From the NCBI GenBank assembly GCA_016715105.1, contig JADKBO010000006.1:1-64000 (forward strand): a stretch of 64,000 nucleotides of DNA, read 5' to 3'. Numbering within the stretch: position 1 is the stretch's first letter; each line of letters opens with the position of its first letter. The notes under the pieces were generated by a model. The model ran no database searches, was not told the origin of the DNA, and worked only from the letters and a program-made list of their open reading frames with translations. This document shows positions 33,715 through 45,100 of the stretch, one piece after another. The position numbers were made by a program, and so were the translations under genes. The stretch comes from Saprospiraceae bacterium (lineage in GTDB: Bacteria > Bacteroidota > Bacteroidia > Chitinophagales > Saprospiraceae).

Positions 33715-33865
33715 AGTACTTGGCAGGTCTTCTGGCTTGTCTCACACCTTGCAGCCTTCCCTTCTTTTCAGAAAGTGACATTATAGCAGGTGTTTTTTTA
33801 CGAGACTTACAGCAGCGGGGACTGCTCCGGATTTACACACGGTATTCCCTTTTAATGCTTTATCA
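33715..33865 (-). ncRNA. Cobalamin (B12) riboswitch
   Basis: Read on the minus strand, the conserved order is present: AAAAGGGAATACCGTGTG, AATCCGGAGCAGTCCCCGC, TGCTGTAAGTCTCG, then TGTCACT, GGGAAGGC and the B12-box-like end AGCCAGAAGACCTGCC (33722-33737). This is the adenosylcobalamin/cobalamin aptamer core, which turns off downstream genes when cobalamin is bound. The controlled gene is the DUF4465 protein about 165 nt further on. Confidence 0.95.
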
Positions 33866-33934
33866 TCCATGGATGAAAGAATGATTTTAATGGCAATCTT
33901 TCTACAAAAATGATCCAGCAACCAAATGCTGACG

Positions 33935-33942
33935 CAAATATA
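33935..33942 (-). promoter_or_regulatory. Putative -7 box upstream of the cobalamin riboswitch
   Basis: TATATTTG on the minus strand, a full TAnnTTTG match, about 70 bp before the aptamer. No clear TTG lies 19-21 bp upstream of it. Confidence 0.5.
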
Positions 33943-34059
33943 GTTTTATTTGAAATATGATAAGACTGTGGTTCAGTGGTATTTTTAAATTCTTTCCAAG
34001 ACGAAAGATGAGAGAAGTCCAGCTCATTGAGAGAATTTCTTTAGCCCAAAAGCAACAGT

Positions 34060-34677
34060 TTATTGAATGATATACCTCACACCTAACAATAACTGGTTGA
34101 GCGTAGATTGATTTTGCTCTACCAACCATTGGTTGCTCACACCTGTACCAATTGCAAAACCCACGAAAGGAGCCAATGATTGCGTTTTATTTATTGGAAT
34201 ATTGAGCCCTACATTTGCTTCAAATAATCCTTGTATTTGACCTTTTTGATCTTTTAATTTCAATAAGCCACCATTTGCCTTGATCGCAAAATGCAAACCT
34301 CTACTAAAAAAAGTGCCCTCTTGATAAAAACTTGGACAATCGCAATCACCATTCATGTTGAAAGGGTAGAAAAGAATGCCTATTCCTAAGTGTGGGTATA
34401 TAACTTTCTGATAATCAGCGTTTCCCAAACTGAAATCAACGCCGATGTTTCCTAGATAGTAAAATTGTCTTTCCTTGTCTGGTTGGATCAGGTATTCTGC
34501 ATCGACACCTATGGCCTTTAATCCATCAAATTCTGCAAGTGTTTCAGGGCTAGGGTTAGCTAGATTTTTACCGTGCCAATCTAAGTAATTATTAGATTGG
34601 AAACTACCCACAAAATTGAATTGAGCAAGCACAGCTTGGCTAATAAGACACAGGCAAAAAAGCAAATGATATTTCAT
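34060..34677 (-). CDS. Putative outer membrane barrel protein
   Basis: 205 residues. Signal peptide MKYHLLFCLCLISQAVLAQ with an A-x-A site. The mature part alternates short amphipathic strands (GNIGVDFSLG, PHLGIGILFYPF, FAIKANGGLLKL, LAPFVGFAIGTGVS) and ends LLLGVRYIIQ, consistent with an eight-stranded barrel. A DCDCPSFYQEG loop with cysteines is unusual for such proteins. No family is recognised. Confidence 0.65.
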   Translation of the reverse strand: MKYHLLFCLCLISQAVLAQFNFVGSFQSNNYLDWHGKNLANPSPETLAEFDGLKAIGVDAEYLIQPDKERQFYYLGNIGVDFSLGNADYQKVIYPHLGIGILFYPFNMNGDCDCPSFYQEGTFFSRGLHFAIKANGGLLKLKDQKGQIQGLFEANVGLNIPINKTQSLAPFVGFAIGTGVSNQWLVEQNQSTLNQLLLGVRYIIQ

Positions 34678-34725
34678 TCATTGTGTTTGTATGTCATAAA
34701 CGGAATTCAAAGGGCAATCATTATT

Positions 34726-35250
34726 TTATTGGTCTAATAACGGAAAATATCGGTTATTGATGACATTTTTATGATGGATTTGATGTCCAATTATTTGGAA
34801 GCCCAAAGCCAATGAGGATATTTCTATGGCGTTGGCATTGCCCTTTATCAACATTTGATCTTCAGTCATGGATGAAAACAGGAGTAATGATGATCGGCGT
34901 ACGACTTCAAATTCTTGTAATAAAGCGTCCAAAGAGCGATTATTGGCATTCGCACCAGCGGCTAGTAAATCTTCATCATAACCAGGTAGAATGGTCATAT
35001 CACCGCGTGAAAAACGAAGTGCCCGATAACTTTGAACTCGCTCATTGTCTATCAAATGTTGGACAATTTCTCTGATGGTCCATTTATCTTTGGCATAAAC
35101 CTTATCACCCAACTCCACCACTTTTTCATACTCATCATTGGTGAAAAGTGACTGGTATTTTACCAAGCCAGACATCAAATCAACATCTTCCACCAAGGTG
35201 ATGTATCGATCAAAAAATTTTGGCAAAGTACCAATATCTGTAACTCGCAT
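34726..35250 (-). CDS. DinB-family protein
   Basis: 174 residues from the ATG at 35250; a TTG eight codons upstream is the only alternative. The DinB/YfiT four-helix fold is indicated by KWTIREIVQHLIDNERVQSYRALRFSRGD (written in parts: KWTIREIVQHLIDNE, QSYRALRFSRGD) and by the C-terminal IIGHQIHHKNVI. The three metal-binding histidines of the family correspond to His of VQHL and two of GHQIHH. Members of this family are thiol-dependent metalloenzymes in other bacteria; with bshC in the same window, a bacillithiol link is possible but unproven. Confidence 0.82.
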   Translation of the reverse strand: MRVTDIGTLPKFFDRYITLVEDVDLMSGLVKYQSLFTNDEYEKVVELGDKVYAKDKWTIREIVQHLIDNERVQSYRALRFSRGDMTILPGYDEDLLAAGANANNRSLDALLQEFEVVRRSSLLLFSSMTEDQMLIKGNANAIEISSLALGFQIIGHQIHHKNVINNRYFPLLDQ

Positions 35251-35715
35251 AAGTTTAATTTTTATAGCCCCCAAATGTAATATAATTACAATAATTTATA
35301 ATGCTTATCTCATTAATTATCATAGTAAATATGCACAAAAAATAAAATCATATTCTAAAAATATATAATAAGTGTTATCTATTAATGCAAAATATAATAT
35401 GTTATCAATCCAAATATTTAAAAATAATAATATATTATTTTCTTTAAGTAAGCTTTTTTCAATTGGGTCTTATTGCTTACTTTAGCATTCAATTCTAATT
35501 CAAAAGGCAACTCTCCATGAGATTACTACACCAAACTTTTAGTAGTTGGTAGACTGATATTGCAAAAGACGGACCTAGCATTTTCAATACCAAAAATTAA
35601 TAGTTATAATGCATTTGCTTGATAATCAGCTTGTAAAACATAAATATTAGTTCATATTAAAAATTAGCACAATTTTTGATCTTAGAACTATGAACATATT
35701 GAACTCAATTTAAGA
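35251..35715. other. AT-rich intergenic region before the T9SS cassette
   Basis: This 465-bp divergent gap is strongly AT-rich. No open frame, strong hairpin or known RNA is visible. It must contain the promoters of the divergent DinB-like gene and the porP-like gene, but no full consensus stands out. Confidence 0.5.
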
Positions 35716-36783
35716 ATGATTCAGAAGGGTAAAACTTTCTGGGTAGAACGTAAACTTATAACCTTGAACAAATTCTACACTAAAACTCATTTCTTGTCGA
35801 TCCTATTGATTTGGGTCGGTATAGAGCTGCATGGGCAAGATTTGCACTATTCGCAGTTTTATAATTCGCCCCAAAATTTAAATCCTGCGCTTACAGGAGT
35901 TTTCAATGGAAGTCAACGGTACAATCTTTCCCTCCGAGATCAGTGGAGATTTGTTCCCGTACCCTGGACTACCTTTAGTGGTGCTTTCGATAGCAACATT
36001 TTACCCGTCAACAAAGACTATTTCTATGGTTGGGGCATCAATTTCAATTACGACAAACAAGGTGATTCCAGATTGGTTCTTGCTGGTCTTAACTTTAGTG
36101 GCTCCATTACCAAAGAGTTAGACAAGAAAAATCTCATTACTGCAGGAGCAACCCTTGGTTTTGCAAGAAGGGGTTTTAACCTTACAGAGCTAACTTGGGA
36201 TAAACAATGGGATGGTATCCAATTTAACAGTGGTGGTGCTTCTGGTGAAAATTTTGACTTGAGCGCTGTTACCTTTTTGGAGACTGGAGCTGGTATCAAT
36301 TATCGATGGCAAAAAAATACCCGCACAAAAATTGATGCTGGTATAGGAGCTTTCCACCTTTATCAACCTAAAACAGATTTTTACAATACGGACGATAAAA
36401 GGTTGCCAATGCATCTGTCATTGACAGCAATGGGGTCTTTTAAAATCATCAATGCACTTGATTTGCAACTCAATGTGATGCAACAATTGCAAACTACTTA
36501 TCGAGAATCACTTTTTGGAGCAATAGGAAAAATTTATTTAAACCAAAAAAGAGGTTCAGAGACTCAGCTTTATTTAGGGTTGGGATACAGAACTGCTGGT
36601 TCTTTCATACCAAGCATTGCGTTGCAATTCAGGCAATGGTATGTAGGATTCAGTTATGACGTAGATAATACGACCATCAACAATGCATTAAACAGTAAAC
36701 GTGGAGGTCCCGAATTCCACGTGCGTTATATTTTTTCAAAAGTAAGGCCTCTTTCTGAAAGGAAAGCTTGCCCTATCTACTAA
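35716..36783 (+). CDS. PorP/SprF family type IX secretion system protein
   Basis: 355 residues. After an N-terminal segment with a hydrophobic stretch (THFLSILLIWVGIELHGQ), the mature protein begins with DLHYSQFYNSPQNLNPALTG, the signature of PorP/SprF proteins, followed by LRDQWRFVPVPWTTFSGAFD and a barrel ending in HVRYIFSKVRPL. SprF-like proteins assist secretion of particular cargo with type B C-terminal domains through the T9SS. The gene precedes the OmpA-like protein and giant type B adhesin genes with gaps of 15 and 6 bp, so its cargo is very probably that adhesin. Confidence 0.93.
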   Translation: MIQKGKTFWVERKLITLNKFYTKTHFLSILLIWVGIELHGQDLHYSQFYNSPQNLNPALTGVFNGSQRYNLSLRDQWRFVPVPWTTFSGAFDSNILPVNKDYFYGWGINFNYDKQGDSRLVLAGLNFSGSITKELDKKNLITAGATLGFARRGFNLTELTWDKQWDGIQFNSGGASGENFDLSAVTFLETGAGINYRWQKNTRTKIDAGIGAFHLYQPKTDFYNTDDKRLPMHLSLTAMGSFKIINALDLQLNVMQQLQTTYRESLFGAIGKIYLNQKRGSETQLYLGLGYRTAGSFIPSIALQFRQWYVGFSYDVDNTTINNALNSKRGGPEFHVRYIFSKVRPLSERKACPIY

Positions 36784-36798
36784 TTCCAAGAACGATTT

Positions 36799-39189
36799 AT
36801 GAGTAGAAAACTATACATACTGTTTTACATAATGACCTTTTGGGCGACCTGTGCCATGGCACAGACCAAAAGTCAATATGTGGAAGCAGGCGAGAAAGCC
36901 CTGGTAGAAAAAAACTACTATGGAGCACTTGTCTACTTCAATGAAGTGTTGGATTTTGATGCAAATGACATCAATGCACTAAAAAAATCCGGCGATGCAG
37001 CACGCCAGTTCAATTCTTACCAACTGGCCATACAACGATACGAATACCTTTTAGATACCCTCAATTACAATGAGGATAAGATGTTATACTTTTACCTTGG
37101 TGAAATGCACCAAAGGATTGGGAACTATGGAAAAGCTGGAGATTATTACAATATGTACTTATCGCAGTTTAGTGATGATGCCGATTATTTTACTCAGAAG
37201 GCCCGTGTAGAAAAAGTAGCAGTCGATTGGGCAAACCTCAAAATGAATGATGTTGATCCAAATGTGACTTTAGAAAGATTGGAAACTGAAGTCAATAGTC
37301 CAGATTCTGAATTTGGCGCGATGGTCAAAGACAGCAATTTGATTTTTTCCTCTATGAGATTTAAAGAGACCAAATCAAAGTTGAATCCGCCTCGCCAGAT
37401 TTCCAAAATCATGCAAGACAAAGATGGGGTAATCGGAGTTTTCGATGAGGCTTTGAATGATACAGATTTGTCTTTGGGTAATACCGCCATGAACCTTGAT
37501 AAGACGGTCATCTATTTTACTAAATGTACCTATGTCGAGCCTCATAAATTGAGGTGTGATTTGTATAAAGGTAACCTTGGGGCAGATGAAAAGGTGACAA
37601 ACATACAAATGTTGCCTGCAACCATAAATGATACCACGCATACAACTACTCAACCCGCCATTGGCAAGTTTGGGAATGATGATAGAGAGGTGTTATTTTT
37701 TAGTTCTGATAGAGTGGGAGGAAAAGGAAAATTGGATATTTGGTATAGCTTTATTAATGGGGACAGTCTTTCTGCTCCTATAAATCTAGCTGCAATCAAT
37801 ACGTCTGAAGAAGAAATAACGCCATTTTTCCATACCCCTAGCAAAAACTTATATTTCAGTTCTGACGGCAAACAAGGTTTTGGTGGATTTGACATCTACC
37901 ATGCATCATTCAACAATGACAGCATCATTGACATTTATCACATGGATGCACCATATAACTCAAGTTATCATGACATCTATTTTACCTTGTCAGATGATTT
38001 TACAAAAGGTTATATGTCTTCTAATAGGGAAGGGGCACTTTATGTGGATGAAATGTTGAAATCTTGTTGTTTTGATATTTATGCATTGGACATCAAACCG
38101 TTGGAAATCACCCTTAAAGCGCTTACTTTCAATAAAAGAACAGGAGAAGATCTTCACGGTGCAAAAGTGAGTCTTTACGATGTTGCTACTGGTGAATTAT
38201 TGGCAGAAATGATCCACGATACCAGCAATGTTTATCTTTTCCCAATAGAAAGAGGCAAACAATACATGGTAAAAGCTGAGAAAATTGGATTTAAATCTGA
38301 TTCAATCACCTTCTCAACAGCAGATATCAAGGAATCTGGTGAAATTGTGAAAAAACTATTCTTAGAGCCTGATTTACTCAACTTAGATGTATTTACATTT
38401 GACGCTGATACAAGAGAAGCACTCGCTGGGGCTACCATTACCATAGAAGATTTAACAGACCCAACCAAACCTCAAGTGTTTAAGTTTAACGAACTGAGCA
38501 ATGATTTCCACTTCCAGTTAGAAAGAGGTAAAACCTACCGAATAACTGCCAAGAAAGATGGTTATGCAACAGTCTCTGAATTGATAGATACCAAAGGTTT
38601 GGAAAACAATCTGAGGAAAGACCTTTATTTGAAAAAGTTGGGATTATCTGCCTACGTGCCATTGTCATTATACTTTGACAACGATCAACCAGAACCAGAT
38701 AAGAAGACAACTGAAACCAATAAAAACTACAGTACCCTTTACAATGCATACAATGCTAGAAAGAAGACATTCATAACCAGGAACGGAGATGCAAAAGCCA
38801 CTAACGAATTTTTTGGCAATGAAATGAAGGAAGGCGTTGATAAGCTCAATTTATTCATGGAGGATTTACTTGTTACGTTGGATTCTGGTCAGAAAATTGA
38901 GATGACCATCAAAGGTTTTGCTTCTCCTAGATTTGACGTAAAATATAACCTTGTACTTGCTCAAAGAAGGATCATGAGTGTGATCAACGAAATGAAAAGT
39001 TACAAAGGTGGAAGATTGGCCGCCTATTTGAATTCCAACAGCCTGGTGATCAATCAAGTATCATTTGGTGAAGAATTAGCGCCAGTAGATGTAGATGACA
39101 AGCTCAGAAATGAGAAGGAATCTATTTATAGTATCAAAGCCTCCAAGGAACGTAAAGTTGAGGTTATAAGTGTAAAAGCTAAATTATAA
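36799..39189 (+). CDS. TPR-PD40-OmpA-like T9SS accessory protein
   Basis: 796 residues. Signal peptide to about residue 21 (FWATCAMAQ). Residues about 25-140 are TPR repeats (ALVEKNYYGALVYFNEVLDF, YQLAIQRYEYLLDTL). Residues 170-430 carry WD40/PD40-like beta-propeller strands (FFSSDRVGGKGKLDIWYSF, LYFSSDGKQGFGGFDIYHA). Two carboxypeptidase-regulatory-like domains follow (about 435-520 and 530-600). The C-terminus (about 690-780) resembles an OmpA domain (MTIKGFASP, KYNLVLAQRRIMSVINEM), though degenerate. This architecture recalls PorE-type proteins that anchor T9SS components to peptidoglycan. Confidence 0.85.
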   Translation: MSRKLYILFYIMTFWATCAMAQTKSQYVEAGEKALVEKNYYGALVYFNEVLDFDANDINALKKSGDAARQFNSYQLAIQRYEYLLDTLNYNEDKMLYFYLGEMHQRIGNYGKAGDYYNMYLSQFSDDADYFTQKARVEKVAVDWANLKMNDVDPNVTLERLETEVNSPDSEFGAMVKDSNLIFSSMRFKETKSKLNPPRQISKIMQDKDGVIGVFDEALNDTDLSLGNTAMNLDKTVIYFTKCTYVEPHKLRCDLYKGNLGADEKVTNIQMLPATINDTTHTTTQPAIGKFGNDDREVLFFSSDRVGGKGKLDIWYSFINGDSLSAPINLAAINTSEEEITPFFHTPSKNLYFSSDGKQGFGGFDIYHASFNNDSIIDIYHMDAPYNSSYHDIYFTLSDDFTKGYMSSNREGALYVDEMLKSCCFDIYALDIKPLEITLKALTFNKRTGEDLHGAKVSLYDVATGELLAEMIHDTSNVYLFPIERGKQYMVKAEKIGFKSDSITFSTADIKESGEIVKKLFLEPDLLNLDVFTFDADTREALAGATITIEDLTDPTKPQVFKFNELSNDFHFQLERGKTYRITAKKDGYATVSELIDTKGLENNLRKDLYLKKLGLSAYVPLSLYFDNDQPEPDKKTTETNKNYSTLYNAYNARKKTFITRNGDAKATNEFFGNEMKEGVDKLNLFMEDLLVTLDSGQKIEMTIKGFASPRFDVKYNLVLAQRRIMSVINEMKSYKGGRLAAYLNSNSLVINQVSFGEELAPVDVDDKLRNEKESIYSIKASKERKVEVISVKAKL

Positions 39190-39195
39190 CCACTA

Positions 39196-42100
39196 ATGAA
39201 ACAGAAAATGAATATTAAAATCAATATAATACGTTTGCTTTTTGTTGCTCTTGGTTTTATATTTTCCATTAGTAACATCAATGCGACACACATCGTGGGT
39301 GGGGATATTACCTATAAATATCTTGGTAAGGATACCTTCGAAGTAACTTTGACGATCAGAAGAGACTGTAACCTGGGTTCGCCAGAAGCACAATTTGATG
39401 ATCCTGCATTATTGAGTATTTATGATGGTCGAACAGGTAGGGTAAGGATTGACCTTGGTAAAAATGGCCAGGTCAATGTTCCATATCGAGATGATGATAC
39501 ACTTAATACATTCATAAGAAGTGATTGTGGTTTTGAGGGAGCACAAGTTTGTGTTCATGAAACAAAATACGTAACCAAAATTTACCTACCGTACAATACC
39601 CGCGGATATTACATTGTGTATCAAAGGTGTTGTAGAAACAGTTCATTGAATAACATTGTGGACCCACTAGAAGCAGGTAGCACCTATAGTGTGAGAATTG
39701 ATAGAGTACCACAAACTCAAACAAACTCTTCCCCAGTATTTAAAAACTGGCCAGATATTTACATTTGTAAAGATAAACCTATTGATTTTGACAATAGTGC
39801 GAGGGACGCAGATGGTGATTCTTTAGTTTACAAATTGTGGAATCCTATTTTGGGTCTTACAAGAGAAGCACCACAATTGTCTCAGCCTTTTGCAGTGGTT
39901 CCAGATTTTGTGCCAGTACAATTCCAAACTGGTTACGGCCTCAATAATTTATTAGGGGGAACTCCTTTGCGAATTGATTCCATCACTGGAAAAATTACGG
40001 GAACGCCAAATATGGTAGGCCAATTTTTGGTGGGAGTTGAAGTTCAAGAATATAGAAATGGTGTTTATTTAGGCTCTGTTTATAGAGATTTTCAATACAA
40101 TGTGAGGGTTTGTGCACTTCCACCGGTTGCTAATTTTACTGCTCCGGATACTGATTGCAATGGACTCACACTTACTTTTGACAATACATCCACCACTGCC
40201 ACCAGGTTTGAATGGAATTTCAATTATCCATCTACAGATGCAGCATTCAAAAGTACTGAAGTAACGCCTACATTTACTTTTCCATCGGCAGGAATTTATG
40301 ATGTGCAACTGGTAGCGATCAGAGGCTCGGATCAATGTCGCACGGAAGTAATTAAAAAGGTTTCTGTTTTTGATTTGGACTATGATGCAAATTTTGATTT
40401 TAAAACCACGGTGTGTAGCGATGGTGATTCTTTGACTTTGCAATTGATAGATCAATCAACTATAAGTGATCCCCAGTTTAGTACTCAGCGTTACCGATGG
40501 ACATTGACCCAAGGTAGTACAACACTTATATTTGAAGGGCCTTCGCCAATAGTAAGAGTAAGCGCCACACAAGACCTTGTCGTTACCTTAGAAGTACAAG
40601 CAGACAATTTGTGTACTTCCAGTATAACTAAAAATATCAAGATTGGAGACATTGTGCTCACTCCTGATTTTGAAATCTCTGACTTTTCTTGTGCAGATGG
40701 AGAAACCATTACACTTACATTGACAGATAAATCGACTTACAGAGGTAGTAATGACAGCATTTCTGGTCAGAGTTGGGTGATCACAACAGATGATGGAAAT
40801 ACATTTACTTCTTCAGCAAAGACCATCACTTTTACCACTAACAGAGTCGGATTTAGTGCAACACTTAGTGTGACAGGGAATGGTTGTGCGGATACTATTA
40901 CTAAATCATTTCAAACTGCGGACTTTTTCCCAACTGTGAACTTGGTAACCACGTTGCTGGAATGTCAAGACACCAATACATTACTCAAGTTTGTTCCTGT
41001 CATCAATGGTATGTCATCGCTGGTTACAGTAACAGATTTTATCTGGACTGCGAATGGAGATACCATCAATGCTGACTCTATTACCTATTTAGTGATGGGA
41101 AATGATAATGTGGTCATTACCTTGGATGTTATTTTGAGCAATGGCTGTTCTTTGACATTTTTCAGATCTTTTAATGGGAATGCATTCAGACCAAGAGGAG
41201 CCATTTCTGTGAGTCAGGTAGAATGTACAACGGATGATTTAGTGACATTAAGTGCCAGATATACTGGTACGAGTGGACAATCAGGACTTTCTTGGACCTA
41301 TGGATTAGCATCTGCTTTGCAAACCTCTACTGCCCAGGAAATTACCTTTACAATTCCAAAGGATTCGGCATACTCTGTTTCAGTGTTGGCAACTTATGCA
41401 AAGTCATGTGAGGCTTTTGTAAGTCAACAATTTACGGGTAAACTTTTTGCAGATATAGATTTCATCACCAATCCATTATCATTGTGCGTTGGAGAACAAA
41501 GAAAAATAGTTTTAAATCCAAATAGCGCATTTACCTATACTTGGACCCCAACTGATGGATTGGATTTGACAGTTCCGTCTGACCCAGTACTTACAGCTAC
41601 AACAGATCAGGTTTATACAGTGACGGTTTCAGACGGTGTTTGCTCTGTTACCAAACAATTGACAGTTGATGTAATTGATTCACTCCTCCTAGCAATCGTT
41701 GGAAATACAAATACTTGTGATGGCAGTGTAAGTTTAACAGCTGAGGGAAATAAAGGAGTTGGTACCTATCAATGGTCCTTCAATCCTGACTTTTCAAACA
41801 TACTTTCCAATACAGATAATTTGAACTTTTCAAATGACTCAAGATACCCAAATTGTATATCTCAATTTCTTGAGTGATGTTTGTAATGTGAAACCAACCA
41901 GTGTTACTGTAATCAATAGGACACCTACAGTGGTGAAAAGTGATCAAAACATTTTCTGTGCTGGAGATAGATTTACTTACCAATTGCAAAATGCCAATCC
42001 AAACGAACCATTTACAGTAGTTTGGTCACAAGACCCCCACATTGTATCTGATTTAAGCAGTAGCTCCATTAATATTGTTACGAGTGGTGATGATGCTTTA

Positions 42101-45100
42101 CCAATCAAGTTATACTATAAGTTATTGAATGCATTTGGTTGTGAGACAAACGATAGCATCATTTTTACTCCTTCGGTAAGACCAAACATAGATTGGACAT
42201 TCAACAATAAAGAATGCGGAAAAACAGAAATTTGCTTTAATATATCAGGAGATATTGTAGGTGGTTTAAAATGGGATTTCGGAGTTCCAAACATTGGTAC
42301 TGATACTTCAAGCGCAATAGCCCCATGTTATACTTTTCCTGACTTTGGGACTTATACAGTTTCATTGACAAGCACTCAGAGTGTTTGTGGTTTTGCTCCC
42401 GTCGTCAAACAAATGAATGTAAATATTGGAGTTGATTTGGTGGCTGAAAGTGAGGTAGTGTTGTGTTCCAACGATACTGCAACGATCTCTGTTAAAAGTA
42501 ATCTGCCGGAATTGACCATTACTTGGACTGATGCTCAAGGTAATGTTGTTTCTAATGGCCCAACTTACACCTTTGTACCTGTTGCTGATCAAATTTTGAT
42601 ACTCAGTGCGACAGATGCAGGAGGTTGTACTTATAGCGATACTGTAAGTGTGAAAATCAATAGAAACTTTCCTGAACTGAGTGCAGAAGGTCCATTTACC
42701 GTTTGTTTTGGAGATACCGCTATATTGAAAGCATTTTCCACAGACGTAAGTCAGTATAATATTACTTGGGATGCAAGTCAATACATCATTGGTACCCTAA
42801 ATGTTGCCAACCCACAGTTAGGAATTGGCAATGTAAATGTAGATTCATTTAATCTGACTTTCAGGGTAATAAATAGTGAAGGTTGTAGTATTACTGGAAA
42901 TGCGCCTGTCATTGTACAAACTGCACCAACAGCAGATTTTACATTTACACGTGCTGACTGTAACACTAAAGAAGTTTGCTTCAATTCAGCATTGGCTGAA
43001 GGTTATGATTTGAAGTGGGATTTTGGGGTTGGTAATATAAGTTCAGATACCTCAAAGGCAATTGCACCTTGTTATACTTTTGCAGACTTTGGCACTTACA
43101 CCGTAACTCTTACTAGTTTACAAGATTTCTGTTATTTCGAACCAGTAACTAAACAAATCAATGTAAATGAAGGCTTAGACTTAATTGGTCAAAGCGATGT
43201 CTTACTTTGTACCAACGATACCGCAATCATTTCTGTGAAAAGCGGATTACCAGATCTATTGATTACATGGACAGATGCTCAAGGAAATGTTGTTGCAAAT
43301 GGACCTGTTTACAGCTTTGTTCCAGTCCAAGATCAAATACTTATTCTGACTGCATCAGATCCAAGTGGTTGTACATACAGAGACACAGTAAATGTGAAAA
43401 TAGACAGAAACTTCCCGGAATTGACGGCTGAAGGACCATTCACAGTTTGTTTGGGTGACACTGGAATCCTCAAAGCATTTACTGTTGACGTATCACAGTT
43501 TGATATTACCTGGGATCAAAATCAATATATTATTGGAGAACTTAACATTGCCAATCCTCAATTGGGCATTGGCGGAACAAGTACAGATTCTATTGACTTG
43601 ACATTCAAAGTAATAAATAGCCAAGGTTGTAGTATTACAGGAAAAGCACCTATTGTCATTCAGAGTTCTCCAACTGCTGATTTTACCTTTACATTGGATG
43701 ATTGTGAGTCCAACAGGGTATGCTTTGATACCGATGTACCACTTGGTTATGACATTAAGTGGGATTTTGGAAACGCCAACGCTGATAATGATACATCATT
43801 AAACAATGAGGTATGTTATACTTACCCAAGTGCTGGTACATATCCGATAAGTTTGGTTCCAAATGGCGCTTTCTGTCGATTCCCTGCCGTGGAGAAAATG
43901 TTGACCCTTTATGAACTTGGAGACATTGTAGGCCAGCAGATTTTCAATGTTTGTATCAGAGATAGTTTCAAGACAGTCGTTTTGGAAAATGTACCGAACT
44001 TTGATATCCAATGGATAAACGAAAATGGAGATGTGGTGGCAACTGGTAGAGATATTGTCTATAGGGTAGTTGGTAGTCAAACACTCAGAATCATTGCTAC
44101 TGACCCTAACGGATGTACATATACAGATTCTGTTTCTATCGTAGGAATCAACGAATATCCTCAATTGGAGTATCTGGATCAATTTGAGGTTTGTTTGGGT
44201 GATACAGTTGCCTTCCCAATGGTGAATGCAAATGAAAATCACATTGTTTCCATTTTATGGGAAGAAAATTCTCACCTTATTGGAAGAAGAGATATACTCA
44301 ATCCTATGATTGGCATTGAGCCAGATGAAATGGAACCATTTTCTATCGCTTTTGAGGCTACAACCCAATTTGGATGTATATTGAGAGATACCATCATGTT
44401 TACTTTGGGAACTCCAAATGTTGTAAGTATTGATCACAAGGCAAAAGATTGTGAAAATTATGAAGTTTGTTTCAGCGTCATCGGACAATTCACTGGTTTT
44501 GCTGCTTGGGATTTTGGTGATCCAAATAAACCAACGGGCAATGTGATTGGTAAGGAAGTTTGCTTTACATACTCAGGACCAGGTACATATGTAGTGACAT
44601 TGAGGAATATTGCAGCCTTCTGCGAATTTCCAATGGTGACCAAAACCATCATTTTGAGAGATGGCCTCATTATATTCCCTGAGGATACAATGAAAGTTTG
44701 TGCTGGACAAGAGATCGTTTTATCAGCTCCTGCTTCCACTGCAGGTCTAGGTTATGAATGGTTGGATTTGCAGGACAATTCTCTGGGTGTGAATAGGAAC
44801 ATCAATTTAACTGTCAATGATACAACTACGGTAAGGTTGATGGTAGTTGATGACAATGGTTGTGTATTTGAAGATACATTGAGTCTTTCTCCTTTTTCAC
44901 CACAGTATATAATCAATATGCCACAAGTATATTGCCAGGATGTACAAGCTCAGGTTAATCTGGTTTTTGCAGGCAGTAATGCTGCAGATTATGATATTCT
45001 TTGGTCACCAGCTAATGTCATCGTTTCAGGTGCAAATACGCCAAATCCGATTCTAGACGTAACGAGGAATACCTCTGCCTTTGTGACCATAACCGATAAG

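Larger units (their letters stand above)
33552..34059. other. Leader region of the DUF4465 gene
   Basis: The 508-bp gap holds the minus-strand cobalamin riboswitch (33715-33865), a putative promoter (33935-33942) and, between riboswitch and gene, an inverted repeat AAAGTAG (33639-33645) / CTACTTT (33661-33667) that could belong to the expression platform. No gene lies in it. Confidence 0.75.

Noticed and set aside
35251..35715. Hidden RNA gene in the AT-rich gap before the T9SS cassette
   Set aside because: No tRNA-like, riboswitch-like or stable GC-containing stem could be recognised.
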